Part shown: one piece after another, positions 53,476-63,382 of the stretch
Position numbering within the stretch: the stretch's first letter is position 1
Layout of the letters: each line of letters starts with the position of its first letter
Assembly (NCBI RefSeq): GCF_902493215.1
Contig: NZ_CABUOL010000005.1
Span: forward strand, 1-64,000
From: an uncultured Mediterranea sp.
GTDB taxonomy: Bacteria; Bacteroidota; Bacteroidia; Bacteroidales; Bacteroidaceae
Direction: 5' to 3'
DNA: 64,000 bases
Position numbers and translations under genes: made by a program
Notes under the pieces: model-generated
Seen by the model: only the letters and a program-made list of their open reading frames with translations
What the model was told of the DNA's origin: nothing
Databases searched by the model: none

Positions 53476-55782
53476 TCAGAAAGGATAACCCACAGCAAAA
53501 TGGAAAGCGAAATCCCGACTGAAATCCGGATGGATGATGGGGTAACGGTTTTTGCCGCTCTCATAAACCGGATTGATGGCTTTCATACCTCCATCGAAAC
53601 GAAGTACAAAGAAATCGAGGTCCAGACGCAATCCCAGTCCATAGGCCACAGCAATCTGCTTGTAAAAACGATTGAACTTGAACTGTCCTCCGGGTTGGCT
53701 CTCATAGTCACGCAAAGTCCAGATGTTACCGGCATCAATAAAGACGGCTCCACGGAATTTCCAGAACAGACGGGTGCGATACTCCACACTCGCATCCAGC
53801 TTGATATCTCCAGACTGGTTCAGGAAGTTGTTGGCATCGCCCTGATAGGAACCGGGGCCCAGTTCGCGGACCGACCACCCACGGACACTGTTGGCACCTC
53901 CCGAGAAATAGCGTTTTTCGAAGGGCACTACACTGGCATTGCCATAGGGCACGGCAATACCTCCACCGACATGAAAAGCCAGTGAGTTGCGATGGTCTAT
54001 CACGATATTTTTGGCATAATCGAAATCTCCCTTTACATATTGGGCGAACGGAATATTCAGCAGGGTATATTCACCGGCTTCGTTTTTCTTCATCCCGGTC
54101 AGCTTGGCCAGGCCGTATAGAATGTTACCAGCCGACTCTACGTTGACACGGATGGAGTAAGAATTTCCAATCAGGGTGTTGTTGGTCAGGGCCTGCCCTG
54201 CGCTGTTATAGGTATAGGTATAGCCCGTACGCACAATGAAGCGGTCTTCATAGTTGTATGCCAAAATTTCATTCCCCTCCTTATCAAGATAAGTTTCTTT
54301 AAAAGTCGGATCAATCCAGGGCATATACAGATAATTGATGTCCAGCAGGTCAATGCGATGCTGTGAACGCTGCCGCTGAATGCCCCATCGGTAACTCCAG
54401 CTACCCGAAGCGACAATACGGGTAAACTCGGGACGCATCTGATAATTGTATTGCAGACCAAACTCAGTAGTAGCCCTGATCCTCCGTCTGAAGTCATTGT
54501 CCAGGAAAAGAAACATGAACCGCGGAAAGTTCAAAGTCGCTTCAGCACCCAGTTCCGTATAGTTTTCCTGACTGTATCCGCTATTCAACGGAGAAATGGC
54601 TTCGTATGCACCACGCAAACGTAAAGTCAGGGCTTCCGAACCTTTGAACAAATTGCGATGCTGGAAAGATACGGCAGCCGCAGCACCCAAATCGCCAGCC
54701 GAGTTGGTTCCTTCCAGCTCGAAAGATACAGACTGATGCTTGCTCTTGGTCAACATGACGTATGCACTCAGGCTCGCACTGTCGGGATGGGTCTCAAAAA
54801 AACGGATATTGGTATATTTCAAGGCTTGCAGACGTCCGAAACTGGAGTAAGTGTTTTGTACCTGCTGCTCGTTATACAAGCTGCCGCGAACAATGCGCAG
54901 ATTATTCATCAGAACTTTGGGACGCAGATAAAGCCGGTCTTTGTAATAGATAGGGAAACCATTGTAATGCAACGAGTCGTTCACATCGATATTATTCAGA
55001 GCCGAAGACTGCAAGACGTTATAGTCTGTAATAAAGCCTATTTTATCTACAGTATATTGCCGATGCTGTTCCTCCCGTCCCCGCTGCCTGAACAGCGACA
55101 GATGAAGGGTCAAATCGACCAAATACGTATTCTTCACCGTATCGGCCGTATAGGACAAATAGTCCTTGTTGAACTTGTAATATCCGTTTTCCAGAAGCAA
55201 GTCCGTAATGCGCTGCCGTTCCGCATCCAGCCGGTTGACATCCAACACCATTCCCTCGGACAGCAATGTCCGGGCGGAGTCTTTCTGCATATAGCCCCAG
55301 ATCAGGGTATCAGGAATGTCATAACGGATATCACGTACAATATAAGGTTTGCCCGTATGTACCTTATACACCAATTTCATCTTTTTTTTCTTCACGTAGC
55401 GAAGGGGCTCGACTGTAGCACCCAGATACCCCATATTCCGCACGGCCTTGGTCATCTCATCGCGGGTGTGGGAAGTTTCCTCCTCCTGATAGATGACCGG
55501 TGCATCGCCCAACTTGCGCAACAAGCGGTTGATCCAACGGGTTGAATCAGCTCCCGACCAGTTGTAGACATACAGCTGTGTCTTGAAAAGACTGAACCAT
55601 TTGGAATTAGGTCCCTGACGTACATAGAGGGAAAGGTCGGAAGGTTTCACATCCTTATTGTCTGTCTGTATCTTCACGTCGTCCAACAAGTAAGAGCCGT
55701 CGGGGACGTACTTGGTCGAAGAACAAGACGCCACCAACAACAGGACGAGGGCAAACAATATGCTGTAAAGACCTTTCTTCAT
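53476..55782 (-). CDS. tamL: BamA/TamA-family outer-membrane lipoprotein (TamL)
   Basis: A 768-residue protein from ATG 55782, where a lipoprotein signal begins (LVLLLVASCSSTKYVPDGSY); the frame from 55920 crosses the promoter. POTRA-like domains come first and a C-terminal Omp85 barrel last (ending FHFAVGYPF, with GGANSVRGW as the L6 VRGF-type motif). TamL replaces TamA in Bacteroidetes and is expected to work with TamB in outer-membrane assembly. tamB is not in the window. Confidence 0.92.
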   Translation of the reverse strand: MKKGLYSILFALVLLLVASCSSTKYVPDGSYLLDDVKIQTDNKDVKPSDLSLYVRQGPNSKWFSLFKTQLYVYNWSGADSTRWINRLLRKLGDAPVIYQEEETSHTRDEMTKAVRNMGYLGATVEPLRYVKKKKMKLVYKVHTGKPYIVRDIRYDIPDTLIWGYMQKDSARTLLSEGMVLDVNRLDAERQRITDLLLENGYYKFNKDYLSYTADTVKNTYLVDLTLHLSLFRQRGREEQHRQYTVDKIGFITDYNVLQSSALNNIDVNDSLHYNGFPIYYKDRLYLRPKVLMNNLRIVRGSLYNEQQVQNTYSSFGRLQALKYTNIRFFETHPDSASLSAYVMLTKSKHQSVSFELEGTNSAGDLGAAAAVSFQHRNLFKGSEALTLRLRGAYEAISPLNSGYSQENYTELGAEATLNFPRFMFLFLDNDFRRRIRATTEFGLQYNYQMRPEFTRIVASGSWSYRWGIQRQRSQHRIDLLDINYLYMPWIDPTFKETYLDKEGNEILAYNYEDRFIVRTGYTYTYNSAGQALTNNTLIGNSYSIRVNVESAGNILYGLAKLTGMKKNEAGEYTLLNIPFAQYVKGDFDYAKNIVIDHRNSLAFHVGGGIAVPYGNASVVPFEKRYFSGGANSVRGWSVRELGPGSYQGDANNFLNQSGDIKLDASVEYRTRLFWKFRGAVFIDAGNIWTLRDYESQPGGQFKFNRFYKQIAVAYGLGLRLDLDFFVLRFDGGMKAINPVYESGKNRYPIIHPDFSRDFAFHFAVGYPF

Positions 55783-55806
55783 ATCGGGATGTGCACTAAA
55801 CAGCCA

Positions 55807-55814
55807 CAAAGATA
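55807..55814 (-). promoter_or_regulatory. -7 box of tamL
   Basis: Minus-strand TATCTTTG at 55814-55807, 25 bp before the start codon, with a TCTG near -33. It supports ATG 55782. Confidence 0.5.
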
Positions 55815-55857
55815 CGTAATTTTTCAGTTCACACAGACCAACTGACCGCAAAGAGTT

Positions 55858-55889
55858 TTTGATTATATGAAAATATTGACGTACTTTTG
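55858..55889 (+). promoter_or_regulatory. Promoter of the RNA methyltransferase gene
   Basis: TTTG at 55858-55861, 20-bp spacer, TACTTTTG at 55882-55889: a consensus promoter. The ATG at 55914 follows 24 bp later, ruling out the start at 55887. Confidence 0.7.
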
Positions 55890-55913
55890 CAGGAAAAGCA
55901 ATCCCATGCCTAT

Positions 55914-56687
55914 ATGACACTGAGCAAGAATAAAATCAAGTACATCCGTTCACTGGAACTGAAAAAGAACCGGAAAGCCGAAGGTGTTTTCCTGGCCGAA
56001 GGACACAAACTGGTAGGCGACCTGTTGGGGCACTTTCCCTGCCTGTTGCTGGCAGCCACTCCCGAATGGTTTGCATCCGGCAAGCACTCTTCACAACTGC
56101 CCGCTGATGAAATCGTGGAAGTAAGCGAAGAGGAGCTGGCGCGTGCCAGCCTGCTGAAAACGCCCCAACAGGTATTGGCCGTCTTCAGACAACCCGTCTA
56201 TCCAACCGATACCTCCGTCATCGGCCGTTCCCTTTGCCTGGCACTGGATGGCGTACAAGACCCCGGCAACCTGGGTACCATTGTCCGGCTGGCCGACTGG
56301 TTCGGCATCGAAGATATCTTCTGCTCACCCAACACCGCCGACATATACAACCCCAAGGCCATGCAGGCCACCATGGGAGGTATCGCCCACGTGAAACTGC
56401 ACTATACGCCCCTGCCCGACCTCATCCAAACATTGGGTGCGGATATTCCCGTCTATGGTACATTCCTAGACGGTAAAAACATGTATGGCGAAACCTTGTC
56501 TACCCATGGACTGATTGTAATGGGTAACGAAGGAAACGGTATCAGCCCGGAGGTAAGCCGCCTGATAAACCGCAGATTGTATATTCCCAATTTTCCTGCC
56601 GGACGCGAAACAGCCGAATCGCTCAACGTTGCCATTGCTACCGCAATAGTCTGTGCTGAGTTCCGGCGACAGGCACCATCGTTGTAA
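55914..56687 (+). CDS. SPOUT (TrmH/SpoU) 2'-O-RNA methyltransferase
   Basis: A 257-residue protein. An N-terminal substrate-binding domain (NRKAEGVFLAEGHKLVGDLL) precedes the knotted SPOUT domain with motifs DPGNLGTIVR, NEGNGISPEV and SLNVAIATAI. It methylates a ribose in rRNA or tRNA; the exact site cannot be told. Its last 50 bp overlap the convergent gene at 56638. Confidence 0.92.
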   Translation: MTLSKNKIKYIRSLELKKNRKAEGVFLAEGHKLVGDLLGHFPCLLLAATPEWFASGKHSSQLPADEIVEVSEEELARASLLKTPQQVLAVFRQPVYPTDTSVIGRSLCLALDGVQDPGNLGTIVRLADWFGIEDIFCSPNTADIYNPKAMQATMGGIAHVKLHYTPLPDLIQTLGADIPVYGTFLDGKNMYGETLSTHGLIVMGNEGNGISPEVSRLINRRLYIPNFPAGRETAESLNVAIATAIVCAEFRRQAPSL

Positions 56688-56964
56688 AGTCAAAAGGAAA
56701 GAGCAGGACCGGCATCCTATCGGCCAGCCTGCCGACAACATCGGCAGGCACCTTGTCGAGCAGGTTCTTCTTTCGGAACGAAAGGCCGCGTGCTTCTTCC
56801 TCGGAAGCGACGATTGCAATAACCCCCGGTTGCCATTCCGTATTTTCAATTTCAGAAGAAAGGGGGAACAAGGCACTGATACGTCCTTCCCTTATCTCTA
56901 CCACATACTGCTTCAGGAAACCGTAATCCGGCAGATATACATAGTGGGCCGCATAGCGTATCAT
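56638..56964 (-). CDS. Conserved hypothetical protein
   Basis: A 108-residue cytoplasmic protein (IRYAAHYVYLPDYGFLKQYV at its start) without a recognised domain. It overlaps the DUF4296 gene by 4 bp, marking it as last gene of the ileS operon, and overlaps the convergent methyltransferase gene at its 3' end. Confidence 0.75.
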   Translation of the reverse strand: MIRYAAHYVYLPDYGFLKQYVVEIREGRISALFPLSSEIENTEWQPGVIAIVASEEEARGLSFRKKNLLDKVPADVVGRLADRMPVLLFPFDFTTMVPVAGTQHRLLR

Positions 56965-57992
56965 GGACGGATTCTCTTTTCTGATTTATCCAACTTCAGC
57001 TGACTGTTCTGCACAGGGCGTACTACGGACGGCTTCTGAAGCTTCGGTTTCTGTTCGCCGGCAGCAGAAGAGGAAGGTCTGGGACGTACACGGACAGCAC
57101 CCGTACTACCCGATGTCTCTGTGGCAGCAGGTTTCTTCGTTACCGTATCGGCAGCCGGAACGGTTTCAACCTTCTTTCCCGAAACCGGAGCCAAAGTATC
57201 TTTCACCGCCACCTTCATCGTATCCGTACAATGATAGCGCATCAACGATATCCGGCTGAGCAACAACGGACGCTGTTCCTTCTGCTCCGGATAATAAACG
57301 AAACCTGTCACTTCCCTGATAGCCCCCAATGTATCGCCCTGCAAAGACAGCGTATGTTCACCAGCCTTCAGTATCCTGAGCATATCCCCTACAATACTGT
57401 CATTCTTATAATGAATCTGCAGGGCCATAACGGGAGCCGACAAGCTGTCATAATCCGCTCCCTGAAAGGCGAAACGAACATTCCAGCGCAATGTATCTCT
57501 ATCCTGGAAATTGCTGTCGGAAGGCAGCGTAAACGTGATTTTGTTGTCCATCGGCATGCCCGACAACTGATACAACCGCTGCCATGCCCACACGTCAATG
57601 CTGTCTCCTGCCTTCGAAGTTCTCGGTTTATTGTCGCGCAAGGCAATCAAGGCTTCCAGACTTTCTTTCTCGCCCTTCAGACGTGCGTTGACATTCTCAT
57701 AAATCTTGGAAAGGACTTCGGGATTGCGCGAGAACCACACCATCGACGAATCGAACTGCGCTTTCGTTATGCCATTTTTCCGGAAAGCAGCCTCCACATA
57801 AAGCACCCGCTTGTAGTTTTTACCATAAGGCACTTCCTCGCCCATCGCTTTGGCAATGTGATAGTCGTAAAGTACATTTTCCATCTGCCCGTCGGATAAC
57901 ACCGTATCAGGCCTTTCCACCTGACAGGCTGCCATTGACAGCAACAGGAACATTGCTGTACTACTCCGCTGAAGTCGTTTCCTGAGTTTCAT
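56961..57992 (-). CDS. DUF4296 domain lipoprotein
   Basis: A 343-residue protein with lipobox LSMAAC and an N-terminal DUF4296 domain (MENVLYDYHIAKAMGEEVPY; FDSSMVWFSRNPEVLSKIYE). The C-terminal quarter is rich in Pro, Ser, Thr and Lys and looks disordered. It overlaps lspA by 4 bp and the downstream gene by 4 bp. Function unknown. Confidence 0.85.
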   Translation of the reverse strand: MKLRKRLQRSSTAMFLLLSMAACQVERPDTVLSDGQMENVLYDYHIAKAMGEEVPYGKNYKRVLYVEAAFRKNGITKAQFDSSMVWFSRNPEVLSKIYENVNARLKGEKESLEALIALRDNKPRTSKAGDSIDVWAWQRLYQLSGMPMDNKITFTLPSDSNFQDRDTLRWNVRFAFQGADYDSLSAPVMALQIHYKNDSIVGDMLRILKAGEHTLSLQGDTLGAIREVTGFVYYPEQKEQRPLLLSRISLMRYHCTDTMKVAVKDTLAPVSGKKVETVPAADTVTKKPAATETSGSTGAVRVRPRPSSSAAGEQKPKLQKPSVVRPVQNSQLKLDKSEKRIRP

Positions 57993-58666
57993 TGCTGTTG
58001 TTGAATTACTGTATGATAGGCTTCATTCAGATACTTGCTGTAGAAGAGCAGCAAAGCTATGATGCCGCAACTGATGGAAGCATCGGCAAAATTGAAAATC
58101 GGACTGAAGAAAATAAAATGTTCACCACCCACAAAAGGCATCCACTCCGGCCAGTTGGTTTCAATGATAGGGAAATAGAACATGTCTACTACCTTACCAT
58201 AGAACAAGGGGGCGTATCCGCCTCCTTCCGGCAGGAATGTAGCCAGCTGATAGGTAGTACTTTCATTGAACAACACACCGTAGAACACGCTGTCGATGAT
58301 ATTGCCCAAAGCACCGGTCAGTACCAGAGAGATACAGACAATAAAGCCGGTCTTCATCTTGTGCTGCACAAACTTGTAGAGGAACCATCCAATGACAGCC
58401 ACTGCAACAAGACGAAAAGACGTCAAAAACAGTTTGCCGACAATCTCCATACCGAACGCCATGCCGTTGTTCTCTGTAAAGAAGATGTAAAACCACGTGG
58501 GAGGCTCGGCCTGAATACCCAGCTTGTCGTACAGCCAACCGATGGCATTGATGCTTTCGTGCCAGTACATGCCGGTCTTTACGGCCACTTTTATCAGCTG
58601 GTCCACAATCAAGACCGAGAATATCACCAACAGGGCTATACGGCCCTTTGTCCAAAAGTTCTTCAT
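57989..58666 (-). CDS. lspA: Lipoprotein signal peptidase (SPase II)
   Basis: A 225-residue, four-TM aspartic protease from ATG 58666. The two catalytic Asp lie in GALGNIIDSVFYG and FNFADASISCG. It is longer than E. coli LspA (164) because of a loop before the second motif, common in Bacteroidetes. It removes the signal peptide from prolipoproteins, including the many propeller lipoproteins here. Confidence 0.95.
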   Translation of the reverse strand: MKNFWTKGRIALLVIFSVLIVDQLIKVAVKTGMYWHESINAIGWLYDKLGIQAEPPTWFYIFFTENNGMAFGMEIVGKLFLTSFRLVAVAVIGWFLYKFVQHKMKTGFIVCISLVLTGALGNIIDSVFYGVLFNESTTYQLATFLPEGGGYAPLFYGKVVDMFYFPIIETNWPEWMPFVGGEHFIFFSPIFNFADASISCGIIALLLFYSKYLNEAYHTVIQQQQ

Positions 58667-58769
58667 TCCGTCTGTTCTAAAAAAGCACAAGCTACAGGAG
58701 AAGGCATGTCAAGGAAAACAAACCTTTCATTGACATGCCCCCAGCCCTATAGCCTGTCAGGATTTCAAA

Positions 58770-59150
58770 TCATTTCTTGCCGCTGTTCTTGGCTTCAATG
58801 CTCAGCGTGGCATGAGGCACAGCACGCAAACGTTCCTTCGGAATCAGTTTGCCTGTTTCGCGGCAAATGCCGTACGTCTTGTTCTCAATGCGCACCAAGG
58901 CAGCCTGAAGTCCCTGAATGAACTTCAGCTGGCGCTGGGCCAGGCGGGTCGTCTCTTCCTTGGACAAGGTATTGGCACCTTCTTCCAATACTTTATATGT
59001 AGGAGACGTATCATCCGTATCATTGCCGTCAGCACCGGTCAGGCTGGCCTTCAGCAAATCGTAGTCGCGCTGCGCCAACTCAAGCTTTTCCAATATAATG
59101 GCGCGAAACTCTTCCAACTCAGCATCTGAGTACCTTGTTTTTTCTGACAT
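58770..59150 (-). CDS. TraR/DksA-family regulator with degenerate zinc finger
   Basis: A 126-residue protein with an N-terminal coiled coil (ILEKLELAQRDYDLLKASL) and the C-terminal DksA segment TYGICRETGKLIPKERLRAV. Only one of the four zinc-binding Cys remains, so it should not bind zinc in the usual way. Family members bind RNA polymerase through the secondary channel. It lies between ileS and lspA. Confidence 0.88.
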   Translation of the reverse strand: MSEKTRYSDAELEEFRAIILEKLELAQRDYDLLKASLTGADGNDTDDTSPTYKVLEEGANTLSKEETTRLAQRQLKFIQGLQAALVRIENKTYGICRETGKLIPKERLRAVPHATLSIEAKNSGKK

Positions 59151-59204
59151 AATTGTAAATGTGTTTAGTTTGTTTCGGTATTAAATTATCTTTTCCATTC
59201 ACTC

Positions 59205-62200
59205 TCAGTTCTTTTCAACCTTCACGAAGAGCGAGAAGTCGTCGAAGTTCAGCTCGGTGCCGTCCTGCACTTCATCGGCCAACGTGAGCGAGGTTGCCAG
59301 AACCTGGTTGCAAATATAGTCTTTATATTCGTTTACCGCATCATCTGTCTGCGTATTTTTAGACAATGTAATATTTATTTTGTCGGTAATCTCGAAACCA
59401 CTGGACTTGCGGATGTTCTGGATGCGGTTCACCAGCTCGCGGGCCACACCTTCGCGACGCAGTTCCTCGGTAACGGTAACTTCCAGTGCCACAGTCAGTC
59501 GGCCTTCGTTGGCCACCAACCAGCCGGGGATGTCTTCGCTGAAGATTTCCACGTCGGCAGCCTCGACTACGGCTTCCGCACCGTCCAGATTGAAGGTGTA
59601 GCAGCCGTTCTTTTCCAGCTCGGCGATGGCTTCCTGTGACATTTCTGCTACAGCGGCAGCCACGGCCTTCATCTGCTTGCCGAACTTCGGACCCAACTTC
59701 TTGAAGTCGCACTTCACTTTCTTCACCAGTACGCCGGCGGCTCCGTCGACAAACTTGATTTCCTTCACGTTCACCTCGTTCATGATGAGCGTCTTCACGG
59801 CTTCGATGTGGGCACGCTGTTCTTCGTCCACCACAGGAATCATGATGCACTGAAGCGGCTGGCGTACCTTGATGTTCACCTTGCGGCGCAGAGCCAGTAC
59901 CATGGACGTGATGTCCTGAGCCACCTGCATGCGGGCTTCGAGTTCGGTATTGACCAATGTCTCGTCGCAGACGGGGAACTGGGCGAGGTGGACGGAAACC
60001 ACCTGGTCGCGGCCGGTCACGGCAATCAGGTCGCTATAGAGCATGTCGGCATAGAACGGCGCGATGGGTGCCATCAGCTTGGCCACCGTCTCGAGGCAGG
60101 TATAGAGGGTCTGATAAGCCGAAAGCTTGTCCTCGGTCATGCCGCCACCCCAAAAGCGCTTGCGGTTGAGACGCACATACCAGTTGGACAGGTTGTCGTT
60201 GACGAAGTCGGATATCAGACGGCCGGCCTTGGTGGGCTCATAGTCGTTGTAGCAGGCATCCACGTTCTTCACCAGCGTATTGAGCAGAGACAGAATCCAG
60301 CGGTCTATCTCGGGACGCTTCTCCATGGGCACATCGGCTTCCTTGTACTCGAAGCCGTCGACGTTGGCATAGAGGGCGAAGAAGGAATACGTATTATATA
60401 AGGTACCGAAGAACTTGCGGCGCACTTCCTCCACACCTTCGACGTCGAACTTCAGGTTGTCCCACGGCGAAGAGTTGGTAATCATGTACCAGCGCAAGGG
60501 GTCGGAACCGTATTTCTCGATGGTCGAGAAGGGATCGACGGCATTGCCCAGTCGCTTGGACATCTTGTTGCCGTTCTTGTCGAGCACCAGACCGTTGGAG
60601 ATGACAGCCTTGTAGGAAACGCTGTCGAACACCATCGTGGCGATGGCATGGAGCGTGAAGAACCAGCCGCGCGTCTGGTCAACGCCTTCGGCGATGAAGT
60701 CGGCGGGATATACCTGATGGCTGTCCAGCAGCTCCTTGTTCTCGAACGGATAGTGTATCTGCGCATAAGGCATGGAGCCGGAGTCGAACCATACGTCGAT
60801 CAGGTCGGTCTCGCGCTTCATGGGCTTGCCGTCCTTCGAAACGAGGATGATGTCGTCCACGTAGGGGCGGTGCAGGTCTATCTTGTCATAGTTCTCCTTC
60901 GTATATTCACCCGGCACGAAGCCTTTTTCCTTATAGGGGTTGCCCGTCATGAGGCCGGCGGCCACAGACTTCTCTATTTCGTTGTAGAGTTCTTCTACGG
61001 ATTCAATGCACTTCTCTTCCGTGCCGTCCTCGGTGCGCCAGATGGGCAGCGGCGTACCCCAGTAGCGCGAACGGCTCAGGTTCCAGTCGTTCAGGTTCTC
61101 GAGCCACTTGCCGAAGCGTCCCGTACCCGTTGACTCGGGCTTCCAGTTGATGGTCTTGTTCAGCTCCATCATGCGCTCCTTGCAGGCGGTACTGCGGATG
61201 AACCAGCTGTCCAGCGGATAGTAGAGCACCGGCTTGTCCGTGCGCCAGCAGTGCGGATAGTTGTGCACATGCTTCTCTATCTTGAAGGCCTGGTTGGCTG
61301 CTTTCATCATCATGCAGATGTAGAAGTCGAGCGACTCGGCTGCCTGGGCGGCCTTCTCGTCGTACTTGCCGTCGACGGTGAACTGCGGGTCGTAGGCATT
61401 CTTCACCCAACGGCCCTGATATTCCTTGTAGGCCTCGGTATCGACGCACTGGGCCACGAACTTCTCGTCCAGCTCGTCCAGCAGGTAGAACTTACCCGTG
61501 AGGTCCACCATGGGGCGGGTTTCGCCACGCTTGTTGATCATGAACAGCGAAGGGATGCCGGCCGCACGTGCCACGTTGGCGTCGTCGGCACCGAAAGTCG
61601 GGGCGATGTGTACGATACCCGTACCGTCCTCGGTCGTCACATAGTCGCCGGGGATGACGCGGAACGCCTTGGCCGATGCTTCCTGCCAGTTGCCTTCGTT
61701 GTCCAGCTCGGTGGGCTTCACCCAGGGGATGAGCTGTTCGTACTCCATGCCCACGAGGTCCGTACCCTTGTACTCGCCTACCACCTTGAAGGGAATCAGT
61801 TTGTCGCCGGGCTTATAATCCTCTAATGCAACGTCTTCGGCCTTTTTGTTGAAGTGCGTATAGAGCAAAGCCTTGGCCAGTACGACGGTCATCTTCTCGC
61901 CCGTATAGCCGTTGTAGGTCTGCACGGCCACGTAGTCAATCTTCGGGCCGACGCAGAGGGCCGTGTTGCTGGGCAAGGTCCAGGGCGTGGTGGTCCAGGC
62001 GATGAAGTAAGGCGTACCCCATGCTGCCATTTCGGGCTTCGGGTTCTTCATCTTGAACTGGCCTACCACCGTCAGGTCCTTCACGTCGCGGTAGCAGCCG
62101 GGCTGGTTCAGCTCGTGCGAGCTCAGTCCCGTACCTGCGGCGGGCGAATAGGGCTGGATGGTATAGCCTTTATAGAGCAGGCCCTTCTTGTAGAGCTGCT

Positions 62201-62693
62201 TCAGCAGCCACCAGAGGGTATCGATGTAGCGGTTATCGTAAGTGATGTAAGGGTCTTTCATATCCACCCAGTAGCCCATCTTGTGCGTCAGGTCCTCCCA
62301 CTCCTTCGTGAACTTCATCACGTCCTTGCGGCAGGCGGCGTTGTAGTCGGCCACGGAGATGGTCTTGCCGATGTCTTCCTTCGTGATGCCCAGCGCCTTC
62401 TCCACGCCCAGTTCCACGGGGAGTCCGTGCGTATCCCATCCGGCCTTGCGCTTCACCTGGAAGCCCTTCATCGTCTTGTAGCGGCAGAAGATGTCCTTGA
62501 TGGTACGAGCCATGACGTGGTGAATACCCGGCATACCGTTGGCCGAGGGAGGTCCTTCGAAGAATACGAAGGAAGGACATCCTTCACGTTCTGTCATACT
62601 CTTGGCGAAAACCTGGTTTTCGTCCCATTTCTTCAACACTTCCTTGTTGATTTCCGATAGATTAAACTTTGAATGTTCGGCAAATTTACCCAT
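59205..62693 (-). CDS. ileS: Isoleucyl-tRNA synthetase
   Basis: A 1162-residue class I synthetase with the HIGH-type motif GMPGIHHVMART and the KMSKS motif GNKMSKRLGNAVD. The length and lack of a C-terminal zinc finger place it in the longer IleRS group. First gene of the operon ileS-dksA-like-lspA-DUF4296-hypothetical. A -7-like box TAATTTTG lies at 62798-62791. Confidence 0.97.
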   Translation of the reverse strand: MGKFAEHSKFNLSEINKEVLKKWDENQVFAKSMTEREGCPSFVFFEGPPSANGMPGIHHVMARTIKDIFCRYKTMKGFQVKRKAGWDTHGLPVELGVEKALGITKEDIGKTISVADYNAACRKDVMKFTKEWEDLTHKMGYWVDMKDPYITYDNRYIDTLWWLLKQLYKKGLLYKGYTIQPYSPAAGTGLSSHELNQPGCYRDVKDLTVVGQFKMKNPKPEMAAWGTPYFIAWTTTPWTLPSNTALCVGPKIDYVAVQTYNGYTGEKMTVVLAKALLYTHFNKKAEDVALEDYKPGDKLIPFKVVGEYKGTDLVGMEYEQLIPWVKPTELDNEGNWQEASAKAFRVIPGDYVTTEDGTGIVHIAPTFGADDANVARAAGIPSLFMINKRGETRPMVDLTGKFYLLDELDEKFVAQCVDTEAYKEYQGRWVKNAYDPQFTVDGKYDEKAAQAAESLDFYICMMMKAANQAFKIEKHVHNYPHCWRTDKPVLYYPLDSWFIRSTACKERMMELNKTINWKPESTGTGRFGKWLENLNDWNLSRSRYWGTPLPIWRTEDGTEEKCIESVEELYNEIEKSVAAGLMTGNPYKEKGFVPGEYTKENYDKIDLHRPYVDDIILVSKDGKPMKRETDLIDVWFDSGSMPYAQIHYPFENKELLDSHQVYPADFIAEGVDQTRGWFFTLHAIATMVFDSVSYKAVISNGLVLDKNGNKMSKRLGNAVDPFSTIEKYGSDPLRWYMITNSSPWDNLKFDVEGVEEVRRKFFGTLYNTYSFFALYANVDGFEYKEADVPMEKRPEIDRWILSLLNTLVKNVDACYNDYEPTKAGRLISDFVNDNLSNWYVRLNRKRFWGGGMTEDKLSAYQTLYTCLETVAKLMAPIAPFYADMLYSDLIAVTGRDQVVSVHLAQFPVCDETLVNTELEARMQVAQDITSMVLALRRKVNIKVRQPLQCIMIPVVDEEQRAHIEAVKTLIMNEVNVKEIKFVDGAAGVLVKKVKCDFKKLGPKFGKQMKAVAAAVAEMSQEAIAELEKNGCYTFNLDGAEAVVEAADVEIFSEDIPGWLVANEGRLTVALEVTVTEELRREGVARELVNRIQNIRKSSGFEITDKINITLSKNTQTDDAVNEYKDYICNQVLATSLTLADEVQDGTELNFDDFSLFVKVEKN

Positions 62694-63382
62694 GGTTTTA
62701 TTTTTGTTTTTACTTTGAACGTTGTTTGTCGGAAGCCTCCGGCCACGCCCGCTTCGGACGCTTGGGGCCCTGCCTCCTGTTTTAAGGCTGCAAAATTATA
62801 AAAAAAGTGGAGAAAAGCGTTGTTTTAGAGAAGAAAAACATTTCCCGCCCCGCGACCGCTCTGTCCCGACGGCCTGCGACACCCTCCGAACTCCGACCGA
62901 CGGAAGCCTTGACATTTTGACACTTTGTCGGACAAACGGCCTGAGAATCGCCTGTTTCGGCCCGAAGGAGAGGCCGCTCCCAACGGACGAAGCGCGAAGG
63001 TGCTTATCCGTTCTCGCACAGCAAGTTATCGAAATCCTTACATTTCAACCAGCTGAAAAAAGCCCCGAACGGGCGGCCGCAAAGCCTCATCGAGGACAAA
63101 ACAATGCTTTCGCCAGAGGAAAACAATGCTTTTCGGAGGAAAAAACATCCTTTTTTCTCTTCCATTTCATACAATCTTCCGCTACGGAAGCTGCAACCTG
63201 ACGACCGAAAACATACAATGTCCGCGCAAAACGTCTACTTCCTGCCCCGAAAAACACGGTTTCCACCCCTCTTTTTCCGCTATTTCCGCCCGAACGAAAA
63301 AAGGAGGAGTAAGCGCAAAGGCGCTTTTCCCCTCCACTTGTCAAGCACAAAGCCCGTTTTCCCGACAGGACGTCTGCGAGCA
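62694..63382. other. Non-coding stretch between ileS and the flavodoxin gene
   Basis: No convincing gene was seen. Frames here lack recognisable protein features. Near 63101-63141 a short imperfect repeat (ACAATGCTTT followed by CG and an AGGA run) occurs twice. A T-box or other riboswitch upstream of ileS was not seen. Confidence 0.6.

Noticed and set aside
62722..63201. A 159-codon plus-strand ORF between ileS and the flavodoxin gene
   Set aside because: Low-complexity Arg/Pro-rich translation with no recognisable features; probably chance.
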